A stretch of 64,000 bases of DNA from Anastrepha obliqua (Eukaryota > Arthropoda > Insecta > Diptera > Tephritidae). Under the pieces are notes generated by a model, which ran no database searches, was not told where the DNA came from, and saw only the letters and a list, made by a program, of their open reading frames with translations. The DNA lies in contig NC_072893.1 of NCBI RefSeq assembly GCF_027943255.1, positions 84,885,784-84,949,783 of the forward strand. The letters are read 5' to 3'. This document shows positions 21,033-32,232 of the stretch, piece by piece. Made by a program: the position numbers and the translations under genes. Position 1 is the stretch's first letter, and every line of letters starts with the position of its first letter.

Positions 21033-22814
21033 CTAGCTGACCCGGCGAACTTTGTTCCGCCCTAGAGGCAATAAAAAAGCAGATTTTTGATTTTATTAAG
21101 TTAATTTTTTTATTAATCAAGTATTTCAATGAAGCTTTAATATATTGCACTCTTCAGTTAAGCACCTTGTAATACTCGACATTTTTTGTTTTATTATCAG
21201 GTGCAAGAACAAACAACGCAGATGGTTTTTCCACCCGTGAACATGCCACATATAATTTACCATGTGAGAAACATTGATTTTCTAGATTCAGACCACAAAC
21301 ATTCAAGGATTGGCCTTGTGATTTGTTAATGGTCATGGCGAATGCAAGACGAATCGGAAATTCAAGTTTTTTAAACTCAAACGGAAGATCGGTTGGGATC
21401 ATCGGGATCCTCGGAATGAGAACTTCTTCACCTTCGAATTTTCCTTTGAGTATCGTCGCGTAAATCACATTGTTCACCAATTTATTTACCACCAAACTCG
21501 TACCGTTGCAAAGTTTTGGTGGGCTTATGCTTCGAAGCATGATTACTACGGAGCCAACTTTTAGGCGTAAATTGTACGGTGGTAAGCCAGGCACATCCAA
21601 GGAGTTTAAAAATTCAATTGGATGGCTTCATCTTCATTTGTTACACAGTCAATGGATTTGAATGAATGCATTGTTCCAATAATATTATTTTGAATTATGC
21701 AGTTTAGGTCATCTACATCTTTATTCTTAGCCGCTAAAATTGCTCGCTCACTCAACCATTCATTATTTTTGTAGTTATTAATGATGTCTGGGAATACTTT
21801 ATTGATAAGTTCGTCTTTCGATGAGACAAAGTTACAGAAATTCTGAGGAAATGAAATTAATCCGCTCGATTCGTCGGCAGGTACTCGACCAGTACCGATA
21901 GTCAGTAAATGCTCAGAGAAATCTTCAGTAGATGTATCATTAAGTAATGCAACTCTCATGTTTGTTGTCAGCTGAAGTTTCTTCACATAGCGCCATAGAT
22001 TCGATGATTTGAGGCAAGCTTTTATTTCGTCAGCAGCCGTTGATCTTACTGGCAGTGTTTGGTGGAAGTCGCCACACAGTAAAATCATTGCGCCTTCAAA
22101 AAAGTCAATAATGGCAATTTCACTCTTCCACTTAAGCAGCACAATCCGGGCGTTTCTCCGGAAAACTTCAATGCGCCACAATACTCGCAAACAACGTTCG
22201 TTGGCTCAATGCAAACGCTAGAATGCAAGCAGCTCCTCGATTCAAATCAGCACTTGATAATTCTCTTCTTGTGCGTCGAAAATGATCTACTTGTTGGTCT
22301 CTGTTATTCGCTTGACGATTTCGCCTGCTGCCTCGCTTTGCTCTTATGATTGAGAAGCACGAAGTCGAGCCATACTAACGCGGCGCTCTTCACGGGCAAT
22401 TCTTTGTGCTTCTTCTGTCGTTTCATTCGCAATGTTTCGTATCCTTCTTGCATTGCGGCTTTGTCGGGAAAGATTCGATCGTCTTCGTCGCGGCATTGAT
22501 AATGATGATTCAAAGAGAATATAATTTACTGTGATTATGTATTTCTGACAAACTTTATATTATCAAATTTTCTAATTAACCAAAGACAAAATTAATATAC
22601 ATTTAGCTGTGTCTTGTTATTCCATATCAGATGCGTTTTTGTTATACCACATTTTATAGTGACTTCACGGAAATGCGTTCGAATGGGATAAAAAGTATCC
22701 TATGTCCGTCTCCTGGTTCTAAGCTACCTCTCCACCAATTTTCAGCCAAATCGGTTCAGCCATTCTCGAGTTATAAATAGTGTAACTAACATGACTTTCT
22801 TTTATATATATAGA
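21033..22814 (-). mobile_element. Helitron, internally deleted, 1.78 kb
   Basis: On the minus strand the element starts with tctatatatataaaag at 22814, matching the 5'-TC of Helitrons. It ends with ggcggaacaaagttcgccgg and gtcagctag at 21033: a GC-rich hairpin followed by CTAG, the classical 3' terminus. The base before the 5' end is A and the base after the 3' end is T, as expected for rolling-circle insertion between A and T with no target duplication. It is nested in the piggyBac-like element. Confidence 0.9.
21154..22513 (-). pseudogene. Helitron Rep/helicase relic
   Basis: The N-terminal scrap (22513-22304) reads CRDEDDRIFPDKAAMQEGYE and LRMKRQKKHKELPVKSAA, a leader typical of insect Helitron proteins. 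The middle frame (22190-21606) is a PIF1-type helicase part with MILLCGDFHQTLPV (motif III, GDFQQ.LPV) and LTTNMR. The last frame (21600-21154) has LPPYNLRLKVGSVVIMLR and AFAMTINKSQGQSLNVCGL (motif V, TINKSQGQ) and YVACSRV (motif VI). The Rep endonuclease and Walker A segments are missing, so it is a deletion derivative that cannot move alone. Confidence 0.9.
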
Positions 22815-22895
22815 TGTTCAAATATCTCTACATTGCTAAAATACCCCGATTTCTATGAAAATTTAAGGAGCAATGGCACGATCCGAATGTGTTAA

Positions 22896-23125
22896 GAATC
22901 TCAAATTCAACTGGCTTTTGCTTGCCTCGGGTGAGAAGCTCATCATCATCCACCCAGTGCGCGGGATGATTCTAAGGCCGCGAATAAACAAGGTTTGAAG
23001 CTTCTTTGTTTTTGCAATGGTCGCAAACCATATTTCATAACCATATAGGAGTACTGGTTTACCTAGTTGAAAATCCTTAGCTTTGTTTTCGTGTTTAGCT
23101 GTTTGCAATATCATATACTTTTCAG
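22896..23125 (-). pseudogene. LINE RT C-terminus, upstream piece of a split copy
   Basis: Reads GKPVLLYGYEIWFATIAKTK and KLQTLFIRGLR, the '..LLYG.ETW....KLQTF..RCLR' block after the reverse transcriptase. It continues with WVDDDELLTRGKQKPVEFEI in a neighbouring frame. It ends at the TTAA where the piggyBac-like element is inserted and resumes at 20102. Confidence 0.7.
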
Positions 23126-23154
23126 TAAGGCAAAGGATGATCTGGCTTTATTTA

Positions 23155-23207
23155 TTCTTGCATGTGTGGAGAGTGTTTATGCTGCTACAAAAACAACCAA
23201 AAATTAT
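23155..23207 (+). repeat. retroelement tail fragment
   Basis: 'gagtgtttatgctgctacaa' followed by aaacaacc is the same terminal block found at 33411-33437. Probably a LINE or SINE 3' end reduced to its last 50 bases. Confidence 0.55.
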
Positions 23208-24059
23208 TCAATACGCACTAAACTTCAGCAACAGTTCATTCATTTGACGATTTAAGCCACTCACATATAACTCTGCAACATAACAATTGAATTAGAGGTG
23301 GTATATAAAATTTTATGAAAATTTTATAAGCTGTTGAATTGGAGGGTCTAAAAAAATAGCGCGATAAACTTGTCATGATTGCAAACTTCCCAATGATCTG
23401 AAAAAAAAATGAAAGAGATTATTAATTTAGTTGTATGCCACTATCGTAATAACTAAGAAAAACTAAATAGAAAAAAAATTGTATATGCTAAATTACGGCT
23501 GTGAAAAATAGTACATGTCTTCCTTTTTTTCTTTGACATTTCTGAATTTTTTAAAAAGAGTCAACAAATTTTATTTTACTAAATAGAGAAATATAGTATA
23601 GATATGTATTGAGAAGACTCACACCAAATTTCAAATGAATCGATTCAGTAGAACTTGAGATATCATGTCAAACGTTTTGAAAAATGTAGTTTCAAAAAAA
23701 ACGAGTTCAAAGTTCTCAGACAAGATGGATCGGAATCGATGCCATGTCACCAAAAAAGCTAGAGCTCATCAAATAATAGAAATTTTAAAAAATCCTTTTA
23801 ATGACGAATTCTTAAATGTCTAAACTTTCAAAATATGCAAAAAAAAAAATTCGATTTTTTTTCAAAATTCTACACTAGAATACCCCCGTATGTCAGTCTA
23901 CAGAGAATTTATTTAATGCTACGAATATAATAAGATTAGACTCAGATATATTAACATTTCGTTTCCAATGGAAAGCATATACTGTTTAAACAAAAAGTAA
24001 TGAGGGCTACTATGTTCTATGTTCAACTTAAGAAATTAAAAATGATCGATATCAGCCGT
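23208..24059. other. no gene seen
   Basis: AT-rich. The section 23600-23900 (for example 'gagatatcatgtcaaacgtt', 'aaaacgagttcaaagttctc') has the look of a degenerate MITE, but no end pair was found. Confidence 0.35.
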
Positions 24060-24800
24060 CAGCCATCACAACCGTTTTCGATTTTTCCATTAGTTTATTT
24101 CGGCTGTTAAAACTCCGAAGTTATTCCCCGTAGTGATTTTTTGACTCCATTAAACAGAAAAAAATCGCAGAGATCCATACGGATACTGATGGCGATGTGC
24201 GACGGTGCCTGGGCATGGTGGAATATCCACGAGCTCTTTTCCCACAAAGCCTATCTTTTTTGCGAATTGCTTTCACGTAAAAGTCAAATAACGATCAATA
24301 ATAATCTTTATTAATGGTTTGATCTTCTGGCAAAAATTCTTAATATACAATTCCACTGTAATCTATAAAAACCGTGAACATCGCTTTCTTAGTTTACTCG
24401 GAACTCTCCACTCACTCGCTTGATGTCTGGATTGCGTGTCGTACTCAGAAACACACCTACTCACGTCTTGACTCGAGCAATGATGCGTTTTATGAGTGTT
24501 GGGTGGGATTCACTGTTGGAAATCATGTCTTTGACTATTTCAACTGGTCCTTTGGGCCCAACTTGCAGCAATACGACACAAACCCGAATCACTAATTGCA
24601 ATACCCTGAATCGATCCGTAAGTAATGTTCAAGTCCTCGGCAAGCTCTCTTGTGGTTAATAAGCGATTATTGATCAACTTTTCTTTCACTTCATTGAAGT
24701 TTTCATTAGTTTCCGATGTCAACTGACTCAGGGCTCTCCTGAAGTGTTCATGCCACTCCTAACGGCGTGTTTTCTTTAAAGTATCATTACTGAAGCAGTT
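24060..24800 (-). pseudogene. mariner fragment, rearranged
   Basis: The N-terminal helix-turn-helix part (24722-24540) reads NRLLTTRELAEDLNITYGSI and GIAISDSGLCRIAA, as in many mariner transposases. A second part at about 24370-24180 reads as a frayed FTVFIDYSGIVY and EFLPEDQ, then the REAIRKK-type region. The middle containing the first catalytic Asp is damaged. No inverted repeats were found. Confidence 0.7.
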
Positions 24801-25711
24801 TTGCAAGATTTCTAAGGTTTTCGCACCATTGAACAGGTATAGTTTTCTTAACTAGCCTATAACAGGCGATCGTTTTTGATTTTATCACGAATTCTTCGAA
24901 GCGCACGCTATTCTAGTATCTGTAGTCGCTGAAGGCTCAAATGATGGCAAATGTGGCCATTACCACGCAATTTACTGCAAATTTCAACTTTGCTTCCGTC
25001 GAATTAATGCGACCAACTATTTTTAAAGTGAATGCGAATGTACTAACTTTCATACATTTTTTTCTCAATAAAATAAACTTACGTCTCCTTGCATTGTAGC
25101 GCCGTATTTTCTCGTGCAGTAAGTGTTACCTTGCTCCGTAAAGGCAATGAAAAAAGCTATACGACCCCCATTGATGCTGTAAAAGTGAAGAGTGAACTTC
25201 ATTGCTTCTCAACTCTTGCTAATTTGTTCCGAGTGAATATTTATTGTATTCTAAACTGAATCAAAGATAACATCCGACACTCGCACTTAATCAAACAAGA
25301 GCCACGCTGTGTGCAAAGAAAGAGGAATGAGCTTGTGCAGGAGTTTAATAGATACATACACACAGATACATACACAGAACTCCTAATTTGTTTCAGAGAA
25401 AATATTAATAGTCAGGCGCCCATAATGTCCCGTAAAGCGAAGGGCGATAGATTTATTGCAATTGATGCTTTGAAAAACAATGGAATTACATAATTGTTTG
25501 AGCGATATGTGATGAGGAACAGGACTCTTGTCTTTAATGTAGTTAAATATATAAGATATAATTTTGTATAAACGCGTTTTTAATACCTTATTTAATAAAA
25601 AAATAGAGGCTGAGCAGTTATATATATTTTTGTCAATTTTGTTTTGAAATTCAACTAGCGATGCAATCAAAAGATAATAACGACAGACGAGATGAAACTG
25701 ATACTATTAAG
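24801..25711. other. no gene seen
   Basis: AT-rich intron DNA. Small frames here have no recognisable content. Confidence 0.4.
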
Positions 25712-26786
25712 TCGGGAAATAAGTTCGTTGCGTTTTTTACCGAAAATTTTTATTTAAACAAAAACAACAATTACACCTATAAGTTAATTAATGTAGATAT
25801 TCGCCGTTGCTGTTTACAACCTCTTCCCACCTCTTGACCAAGTCATTGACGCCGTTACGCTAAAAATCACCTGCTCTGGTGTCATATTGTTTGACAGGGG
25901 GCGAAAAAGATGTTCATCGGTCGGTCCATTTGAGCTCTTGGAGTGCGGTTTTGACTTTGTTGTTGCTTGTGCAACATGGAGTCTGGCGTTGTTGCGAAGG
26001 AGTACGATTTGACCACGCCCATCAGGTATTTTCGGTCGAATAGTCTCATTCACGTGGTGTAGCTTGGCAATGTAGAGCTCCTTGTTTAACACGGCATTCT
26101 TTTCGAGTATTTCTCAGTACACAATGCCCTCTCAGTAGCCTCCAAACACATATCATGGTCTTCTTTGGATGAACATGCGGCTTGACTTTCGGCTTCGCTG
26201 TGTGTCCGGAGCTACACACTTCTTTCTTTGTTTCATATTGATGTACCTATAGGCATCATTTCTCATCTCTCGCAGGGTTAATAACCGCGTGTTGTTTTTT
26301 TTTTTCTTTCAACTCGTAAGGCACCCAGGTTCCCAGTTATTCATGCTTTCACAGCGAAGATCATTGAGAATCGTTTCATGAGCGAACTTAATTTTTTCCG
26401 CCAATTCACGACTGGTTTGGCGACCGTTCTGCTTCAAAAGTGATTTAAGACATTCTTCATCGAATTCAAAAGGTCTTCGCAGCGGGACGTGCCAAACCAT
26501 TTCCGTGCAATAGACTCACCTATGACACCTTCTCCATACACGTCGCAAATGTCCGTTTGACAGCTTTTTTACCCTCGATCAAAAGCAAAGAAGAGCAGGT
26601 GTCGAAAATGTTCACTTTTGCCCCTTGGGTATTTCGTTTCTAATCCTCAGAACTATTAAAAAAATAAATAAATCAGAAATAGAAATACCTTAGTTTTGAA
26701 CAGCCATACCTTAGTTTTTGCCGAACAGCAACCAAATCTTTGTAAAATAAAAGAAAATATAAACACGCGATTAACTTATTGCCCAA
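25712..26786 (-). mobile_element. mariner element, decayed, both ends present
   Basis: Ends tcgggaaataagttcgttgc (25712) and, on the opposite strand of the right side, ttgggcaataagttaatcgc (26786) are imperfect inverted repeats. The transposase pieces are FEFDEECLKSLLKQNGRQTS and RELAEKIKFAHETILNDLR (helix-turn-helix, 26500-26309), and KELYIAKLHHVNETIRPKIP and DGRGQIVLLRNNARLHVAQ (26092-25814). The second catalytic Asp, expected at the first N of 'LLRNNARLH' (normally HDNARPH), is mutated to Asn. It is the same family as 51846-52744. Several frameshifts and a gap in the middle make it inactive. Confidence 0.85.
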
Positions 26787-26963
26787 CCTAACATATAAGT
26801 CTTTTCGTAGTAATTATGAGTGACAAAAAATTAAATCTTCAAAGACTTTTGCTGTGAGACTTAAATGCCTTTGGAAAATAACTATCAGTGAGACTTCATT
26901 ACAAAAGTGGTTTGATATTAATTATTTTTTTAAACTTGCAGTATTTTTTTAATACATGAATCA

Positions 26964-27285
26964 TGAATCGTTTAACGCCGGAACAATGCTTCCAAATTGT
27001 GCAAATTTACTTTGTAAAAAAAATCTGTTTGAAATTCATAGAACACTCACTGAAATGAGGTAGAAGCTCGACTTTCCAAAAATTATTCATCGTCGATATT
27101 TGGTTACAACAAGGCTGCAGCGCGCTTAACAATCGATTTATTGCAATATTCAAGCCACCATTTACGTCATACGGAAAAAAATTATTGGAAAAAGTAATCA
27201 AAAATTGGACTGATCGAAATGACAATGTAACTCGTAGTTGCGGCGCACACATGCCGGATATCATGTGTAAAAAATAAATGCCATG
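26964..27285 (+). pseudogene. Tc1/mariner-type transposase N-terminal fragment
   Basis: Starts MNRLTPEQCFQIVQIYF, the opening of transposases with a Mos-type/DUF4817 helix-turn-helix (usually 'M..FT.EQR..IV..Y'). It continues with degenerate FIEHS... and FKPPFTSYGKK after a stop. The catalytic domain is absent. Confidence 0.6.
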
Positions 27286-27965
27286 ACATGATCTATTAAA
27301 TTGTAGAAAAAACCTACATTTTTGTCCTATTCATAATTACCATGAAAGTAAAGTCTTTCGAAAATTTCTATGATATTTTTAAATCTGAACTATCAAATAA
27401 CTATTATTTTGTGTATCAGCGTAAGATGTATCTATTTCGGAATTCATTTAATTCAATTTGGTTGCCTTTTCCCAAATTATCCACACAAAAATATAAAATA
27501 GTAATTATTTGTTGATTAACAAAATAAATAAATGACTTCCTAACCGATAGCTGGTGTACCTAAGTATTCGACCACCAGTCTGAATACTCTGCGTATATCT
27601 GTACAAAGTACGAGGACCATCAAACCACAAAGTCAGCTATAAGTGGGCTTTTATTACCATAAAATAATATGGATAAGTTGATTATATACTGTCTCTTGCG
27701 GTGGGCTATTTAAATTCGTTTGCCTCTTACTCACTTCTTATTCAAATTGCTTGCACACAAAAGAAATTAGCTTTCTGCCTTTCATTGGTACCATTTATAC
27801 TTATACATGTGCGCACAACAAAAACATGAGACCAAAGAACATTGACAACAAATGTCTTGGCATCTGTTGAGCTGGTATTTACTTATTTAAAAATGTATTT
27901 ATAACGGGTATTTTTTTTAGCTGTAAAATATAATTTTAAGTGAAAAAAGGTTAAATTAGTTACAT
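27286..27965. other. no gene seen
   Basis: AT-rich intron DNA with no recognised element. Confidence 0.4.
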
Positions 27966-29284
27966 TAGAAATCACGGCAGCACTCACTGCTCGTGGGGTA
28001 GAACCGTACTAGGCAGGCTTCCTTGGCAAATTCTAAATAGCAGAATGATTAAAGTAAATCTAGAAGAATTGGTACTCAGGAGATTAGCGAGTAGAGCTGG
28101 AGTTCTTTCACCGTTTTCATGAAACGCAGTTGTAAATAAACTTACGGAATGGAACTAAACAAAATGAATCGGTGGGTTGTAAGGTGACAACTTACGCTGA
28201 TGATGTTGTTATTGCTGTCTCTGCTAAATTGTATCTACAATATAATAAGATACCTAATACAAAATGGTCTAGATATACTTTCTAGGTGGGCAGAAAAGTG
28301 TGGTCTAGGAATCAACCCAGGCAAAAGACAACTTATATTGTTCACTTGGCAATACAAAATACCTCAGCTAATTCCAATTATGCTCAGTACTTGGGACTAA
28401 CCATAGGTAGGAAATTGACTTGGAAGCCAAACATATTAGAAAGAGTTAGGAAATCGAGCCTAGCTTTTTATGCCTGTAAGAGACCTTTAAGTAAGACCTG
28501 TGGAATTAAATCTTAGGTTGTTCATTGGCTTTATACTGCTATGATCAGAGCCATTTTTCTATGTGGAAATGTTGTCTGATGGTGTGCTATGCAATTAAAA
28601 ACCTGTTCTAATTTATTGAATAAGGGGAAGAGATCAGCGGAATTAGCAATATATGGCGTTATGACAATCACGCCATCCATGGCTTTAGACATCATGTTAC
28701 ATCTGGCACCCCTAGATCTCTTCTGCAATACTCAGGGGCCTGTTCCGCTTTAAGGCTCAGAGGGAGCTCACAATGGAAGGCTGTGACACATGAGCATTCA
28801 ACCATCTTAGACTCCTATACGGATATACCTATATCTGCATTTTATCAGACAGCCATGCTGCCCTATGGGCCCTGGATGCATTCCCAATAACATCAAGGAG
28901 TATCGTACGTTGTCGCCAATCTCTTAATGAGATGGCCAAACAATTTCGTATCATCTTATGCTGGTTTCCAGGCCACAGATGTATACCAGGGAACTGACAA
29001 ACTTGCAAGAGAAGGTACCTGTATGCCAGACATAAATAATTTTATGGGGGCACTTCTCGCTACTTGTAAGCTTCTTGTTATGGACGCATTAATCAATTCT
29101 GTAAATCAAAGATTGATTAATGCCAATAACTGTGAAATTGCTAGGCTAGCATAACCAAGGCTAAATCTGCATCTGTCCAATAAAATTATAAAATTGAGTA
29201 GACTTCAAATTAGGGCTTTTGTAGGGGCCCTCACAGGACATTGTCGCATAGGAAACCACGTCAGGGAATTAGGCATTATGTAAA
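27966..29284 (+). pseudogene. I/R1-like LINE: RT, RNase H
   Basis: Begins in the RT fingers (ITAALTARGVEPYLGR), then SRAGVLSPF and TTYADDVVIAVSAK (the YADD catalytic box) at about 28190. It continues with LSRWAEKCGLGINP, LGLTIGRKLTWKPN and RKSSLAFYACKR. The thumb block 'ILLYGNVVWW' is present with a stop, and AELAIYGVMTITPSMALDIM follows. RNase H remains follow (FSDSHAALWALDAFP-like; CWFPGHRCIPGN; DKLAREG) and then GALTGHCRIGNHVRELGIM. Multiple stops occur. It is interrupted at 29284 by an RTE insertion, and its 3' end appears at 29661-29803. Confidence 0.85.
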
Positions 29285-29660
29285 TGCATGAGTTCTGTCG
29301 TAATTCAATAATTCAAGCATAACCTGATATTTAAGATCCTTAAGAGCTTTATGAGCTTTACGACGACATAGACATAGCCCAGCGAATAAAGATCCACCGG
29401 CTACGTTGGCTGGGTCATGTCGTCCGAATGGATACAAACGCTCCGGCTTTGAAAGTATTCGATGCGGTATCAGCTGCTGGTAGCAGAGGAAGAGGAAGGC
29501 TTCCTCTGCGCTCGAAAGATCAGGTGGAGAAGGACTTGGCTTCACTTGGTGTGTCCAATTGGCACCGGTTAGCACGAGAAAGAAACGACTGGCGCGCTTT
29601 GTTAAACTCGGCCAAAATCGTGTAAGCGGTTATCGCGCCAATTAAGAAGAAGAAGAAGAG
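29285..29660 (+). mobile_element. RTE LINE 3' end with AAG-repeat tail
   Basis: Reads DDIDIAQRIKIHRLRWLGHV, then VRMDTNAPALKVFDA, SRGRGRLPLRSKDQVEKDL, ASLGVSNWHRLARERNDWRA and LLNSAKIV, ending in a stop. This is the RTE-clade C-terminus. The 3' end is gtaagcggttatcgcgccaa then aagaagaagaagaag. RTE elements end in short tandem repeats rather than poly(A). The C-terminal frame is open, so the copy is fairly young, but it is heavily 5'-truncated. Confidence 0.9.
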
Positions 29661-29803
29661 CTTTGTCCAAAGGTCAGAATGGTTCAGTCAGGAAGGGGAA
29701 ATGTAGCTCAGCCCCTGCGGCTCACAATGGACTCATTTCGTGGACTAAGTGGCATCGCTGTCTCTTAGTGCGATGCGGCTGCCAAACCTAACCTAACCTA
29801 ACA
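29661..29803 (+). mobile_element. LINE 3' UTR with CCTAA tail, continuation
   Basis: Probably the 3' end of the LINE at 27966-29284, displaced by the RTE insertion. It contains 'ctcacaatggactcatttcg' and 'taagtggcatcgctgtctc' and ends in aacctaacctaacctaac (29785-29802). The same arrangement, a cacaatgg-ct motif then a ctaac run, ends the copy at 745-1144. Confidence 0.65.
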
Positions 29804-30387
29804 TTACCAATATATGGACTGAGTTTGCTCGAAAATTGCATTAAATTTAAAATTATAAATAATTTTAGGCACATGTTTACCCACACTCAACCCTTTGAAC
29901 TAACTTTTCTAGCAAAAGTCAGTCCTCCATCGCCCTCATTGGGTTTCATGTCGTGTCTGATTTTATAACGACTTCTTGTTCCCTAAAACTTTATGATGGC
30001 TTCACAAGATATGCGGCATGCTACACAGTCTTTTTGAAATTTATAGGATTTAGTAGATTTGTGAATTTTTGCAACTTTTACGATCCCGTGATTTTCGGGA
30101 TCTCGTCAGTTCAATCCCAGAATCCCGAATGAAACTCTCTCACTTTTCACTTGCGAACCGTGTTTAACAGATTCTTCTATTGAAAACTCTAAGCATCTAA
30201 AAACAAAAAAGTACCCATTACATTATTCAAATTACAGCACTAATAATTTAATTTCAATTTTCGCTAATTTCTTTACGACATAATAAACGCCACTACCATT
30301 ATCACGTTTTCGTACTTGTATTGTCTACTTTTTATTAATTTCTACTCATTGCATTCATTAATATACTTTTTTGCTATCCTCTGACAG
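29804..30387. other. receptor intron 3' end
   Basis: AT-rich intron DNA that ends with a pyrimidine-rich stretch (cttttttgctatcctctgac) and the acceptor ag at 30386-30387. Confidence 0.65.
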
Positions 30388-30873
30388 GCTTACGCAAATG
30401 TCGCGAACAATGGCCCGAGGACACCATTGCGTATGAGCGCTTCTACAACATTTTTTTAGACCTAGCACTGCTTGTGCTGCCGCTGTTTATACTATGCGTT
30501 GCCTACATACTCATCACACGCACCCTCTATGTGGGTATGCGCGCCGAACGTGCTTTAATTTTTGGCGGATATGCCACTAGCAACACACCAGTCAAACAGC
30601 ACGTTGGCACTTCATTACCAGCAATTTCCACCGTGACTGGGGCGAATGCAGCTACAGCAACCACAACACTTCCGCCATCCGTACTAAGAAGTTTTAATTT
30701 AAAGATGTCACTGCGCTGTCATCGAAAGCCAGCTAGCGTGGGTAGCTGTGCTATTAGGAGTGATGACCAAGATATTGTTAGTGAAATGCAAAGTGATATG
30801 GGGTATCACCAACATCGCCACCACCAGCACGAACAGCAGCAGCGTCAGCAAGAACAACAATTAAAATACTATG
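30388..30873 (+). CDS. CCKLR (sulfakinin receptor): sulfakinin/CCK-like receptor, internal exon (TM5, third loop)
   Basis: A 486-bp exon with a phase-1 acceptor (gacag|GC) and a strong phase-1 donor (TATG|gtgagt at 30874). It completes the Gly codon left by the exon at 19161. It encodes the second extracellular loop (LRKCREQWPEDTIAYERFYN, with the Cys expected to form the conserved disulphide to TM3). Next is TM5 (LLVLPLFILCVAYILITRTL, with the conserved Pro), then YVGMRAERA and a long third intracellular loop. Near its end the loop is rich in His and Gln (HQHRHHQHEQQQRQQEQQ). The frame stays open past the donor to 31166, but that is read-through into intron. TM6 and TM7 should follow downstream but were not found in this window. 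Confidence 0.93.
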
Positions 30874-32232
30874 GTGAGTGGATACTTTTCGTATGCAAAA
30901 TTATACAATATAAAGCTGAAACTCAAGTAAGTGACAAAGATTCAAATTCGGGGGCTTGTAAATGCCGCAAGCATTATTGTGCTTCCGGCATCGTAGGTCA
31001 ATTAACGTCAACTGCAAACGGTTTTGTGAAAAATATGACACACACTGACTATAAGGACATATGCAAGAAATATGTGGATATAAAAAATTACTTTTTGTTA
31101 AAAAATTTGTGGAATTTTTTCTTCTTAATTTTTTCGCTAAAGTTAAATATTTTAAGAGCTTCTTAACATAATTATATATATTTTTTAACTCTTTAGGATT
31201 AAATGAGCTTTTAAGAAATTTGTTTCGAAAATTTTTAAATATTTTGTTGATTATTTTTGAGAATTTTATTTTGTCATTTTTGGGATTTTTTTTTGTTTTT
31301 TTCTTTTACCCCCTTCAGATTTTACTTTACATTTATTTTTTTCATTACAGCTGAAACTATGTAAACAAGTGGAAAACGAAAATTCCAGTATAAAACTTTT
31401 AGAAAATCCTGAGCTTAATCTCAGCTTATTATAGAAATAGTAAGCAGACAATCTAAAGGGGGAGTGTTTCTCAAAGATTGCAAGAAAAAAGCATTTCAAA
31501 AATATTGTAACAAAAATGTCAAAAATTTCTGAAAAATTTTGAACAAAATATTTAAAATTTTTCGAAAAAAAAGATCTCAAAAGTATATTTTATCCTGAAA
31601 AAAATAAAAAATTTATACAAATGTTCCATAGCACCGAAAATATTCCACTTTAAGGAACTCTACACGAAAATTTTCTATATTGAATAAGTCTCAAAATTTT
31701 AAAATTTGTTTCAGCTTACTTATTATATTTCAGCCAATGATTCAATAATAAAACGTTATGTTGAGTTTTACAAGTGCTTTCGGATGCTACTTAATCCATT
31801 GGTGCAATTTTGAAGTAAGAAAAAAAGGGCATAACTTTATCCCCTTTCTGAAAAGGTAGTAAAATTTGAAAAAAAGTTGATGTAAGTCATAGAATAATTT
31901 TATGTTCACGATTTGCCACATATGTGTCTAGTTACCGAACTGTTTATATATTAAATTTAAGAATATTTTTGTTTGTAAAGCCTTAATTTTGTAATGTTTC
32001 ACAAATTTGATGTGAATTTTTTCAGGTTTTACAAAGTTGAATATGACACACAATTGGGTTAGCCAAAACAATACAGAAATAAAATACTCCTTAACTAAGT
32101 ACTTTCAAGTTGATTGTTAGATCTTGACTATTTCTGCAATTTTCGGTACGATTCGCAAAAGATTTTACAACGTATATCTTAAAAACTATAAGCTTCCCAC
32201 AGAACAGATATTTTTCCATTATCAGAAGCCGA
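30874..32232. other. next receptor intron, start
   Basis: Starts with the donor gtgagt. It is AT-rich, with no exon or element seen up to the LINE at 32233. Confidence 0.55.

Larger units (their letters stand above)
20107..22891 (+). mobile_element. piggyBac-like element containing a Helitron
   Basis: Flanked by TTAA at 20103-20106 and 22892-22895. The ends are inverted repeats: cacattcgcatcg on the left and, on the opposite strand of the right end, cacattcggatcg. It carries a relic of the transposase C-terminus (20366-20954) and is itself interrupted by a Helitron at 21033-22814. Without the Helitron the element is about 1.0 kb, so the N-terminal two thirds of the transposase are deleted. 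It is inserted in a LINE in which the reading continues on both sides. Confidence 0.8.

Noticed and set aside
21154..22513. Host PIF1 helicase gene
   Set aside because: The Helitron termini, A/T insertion point and broken domain set show a transposon protein.
29640..29660. AAG run as an independent microsatellite
   Set aside because: It is the RTE element's own 3' tail; the same tail follows the same sequence at 39310-39330 and 16786.
30474..31166. 230-codon ORF taken as a complete gene
   Set aside because: The methionine lies inside TM5 of the receptor exon, and sequence past 30873 is intron read-through after a strong gtgagt donor.
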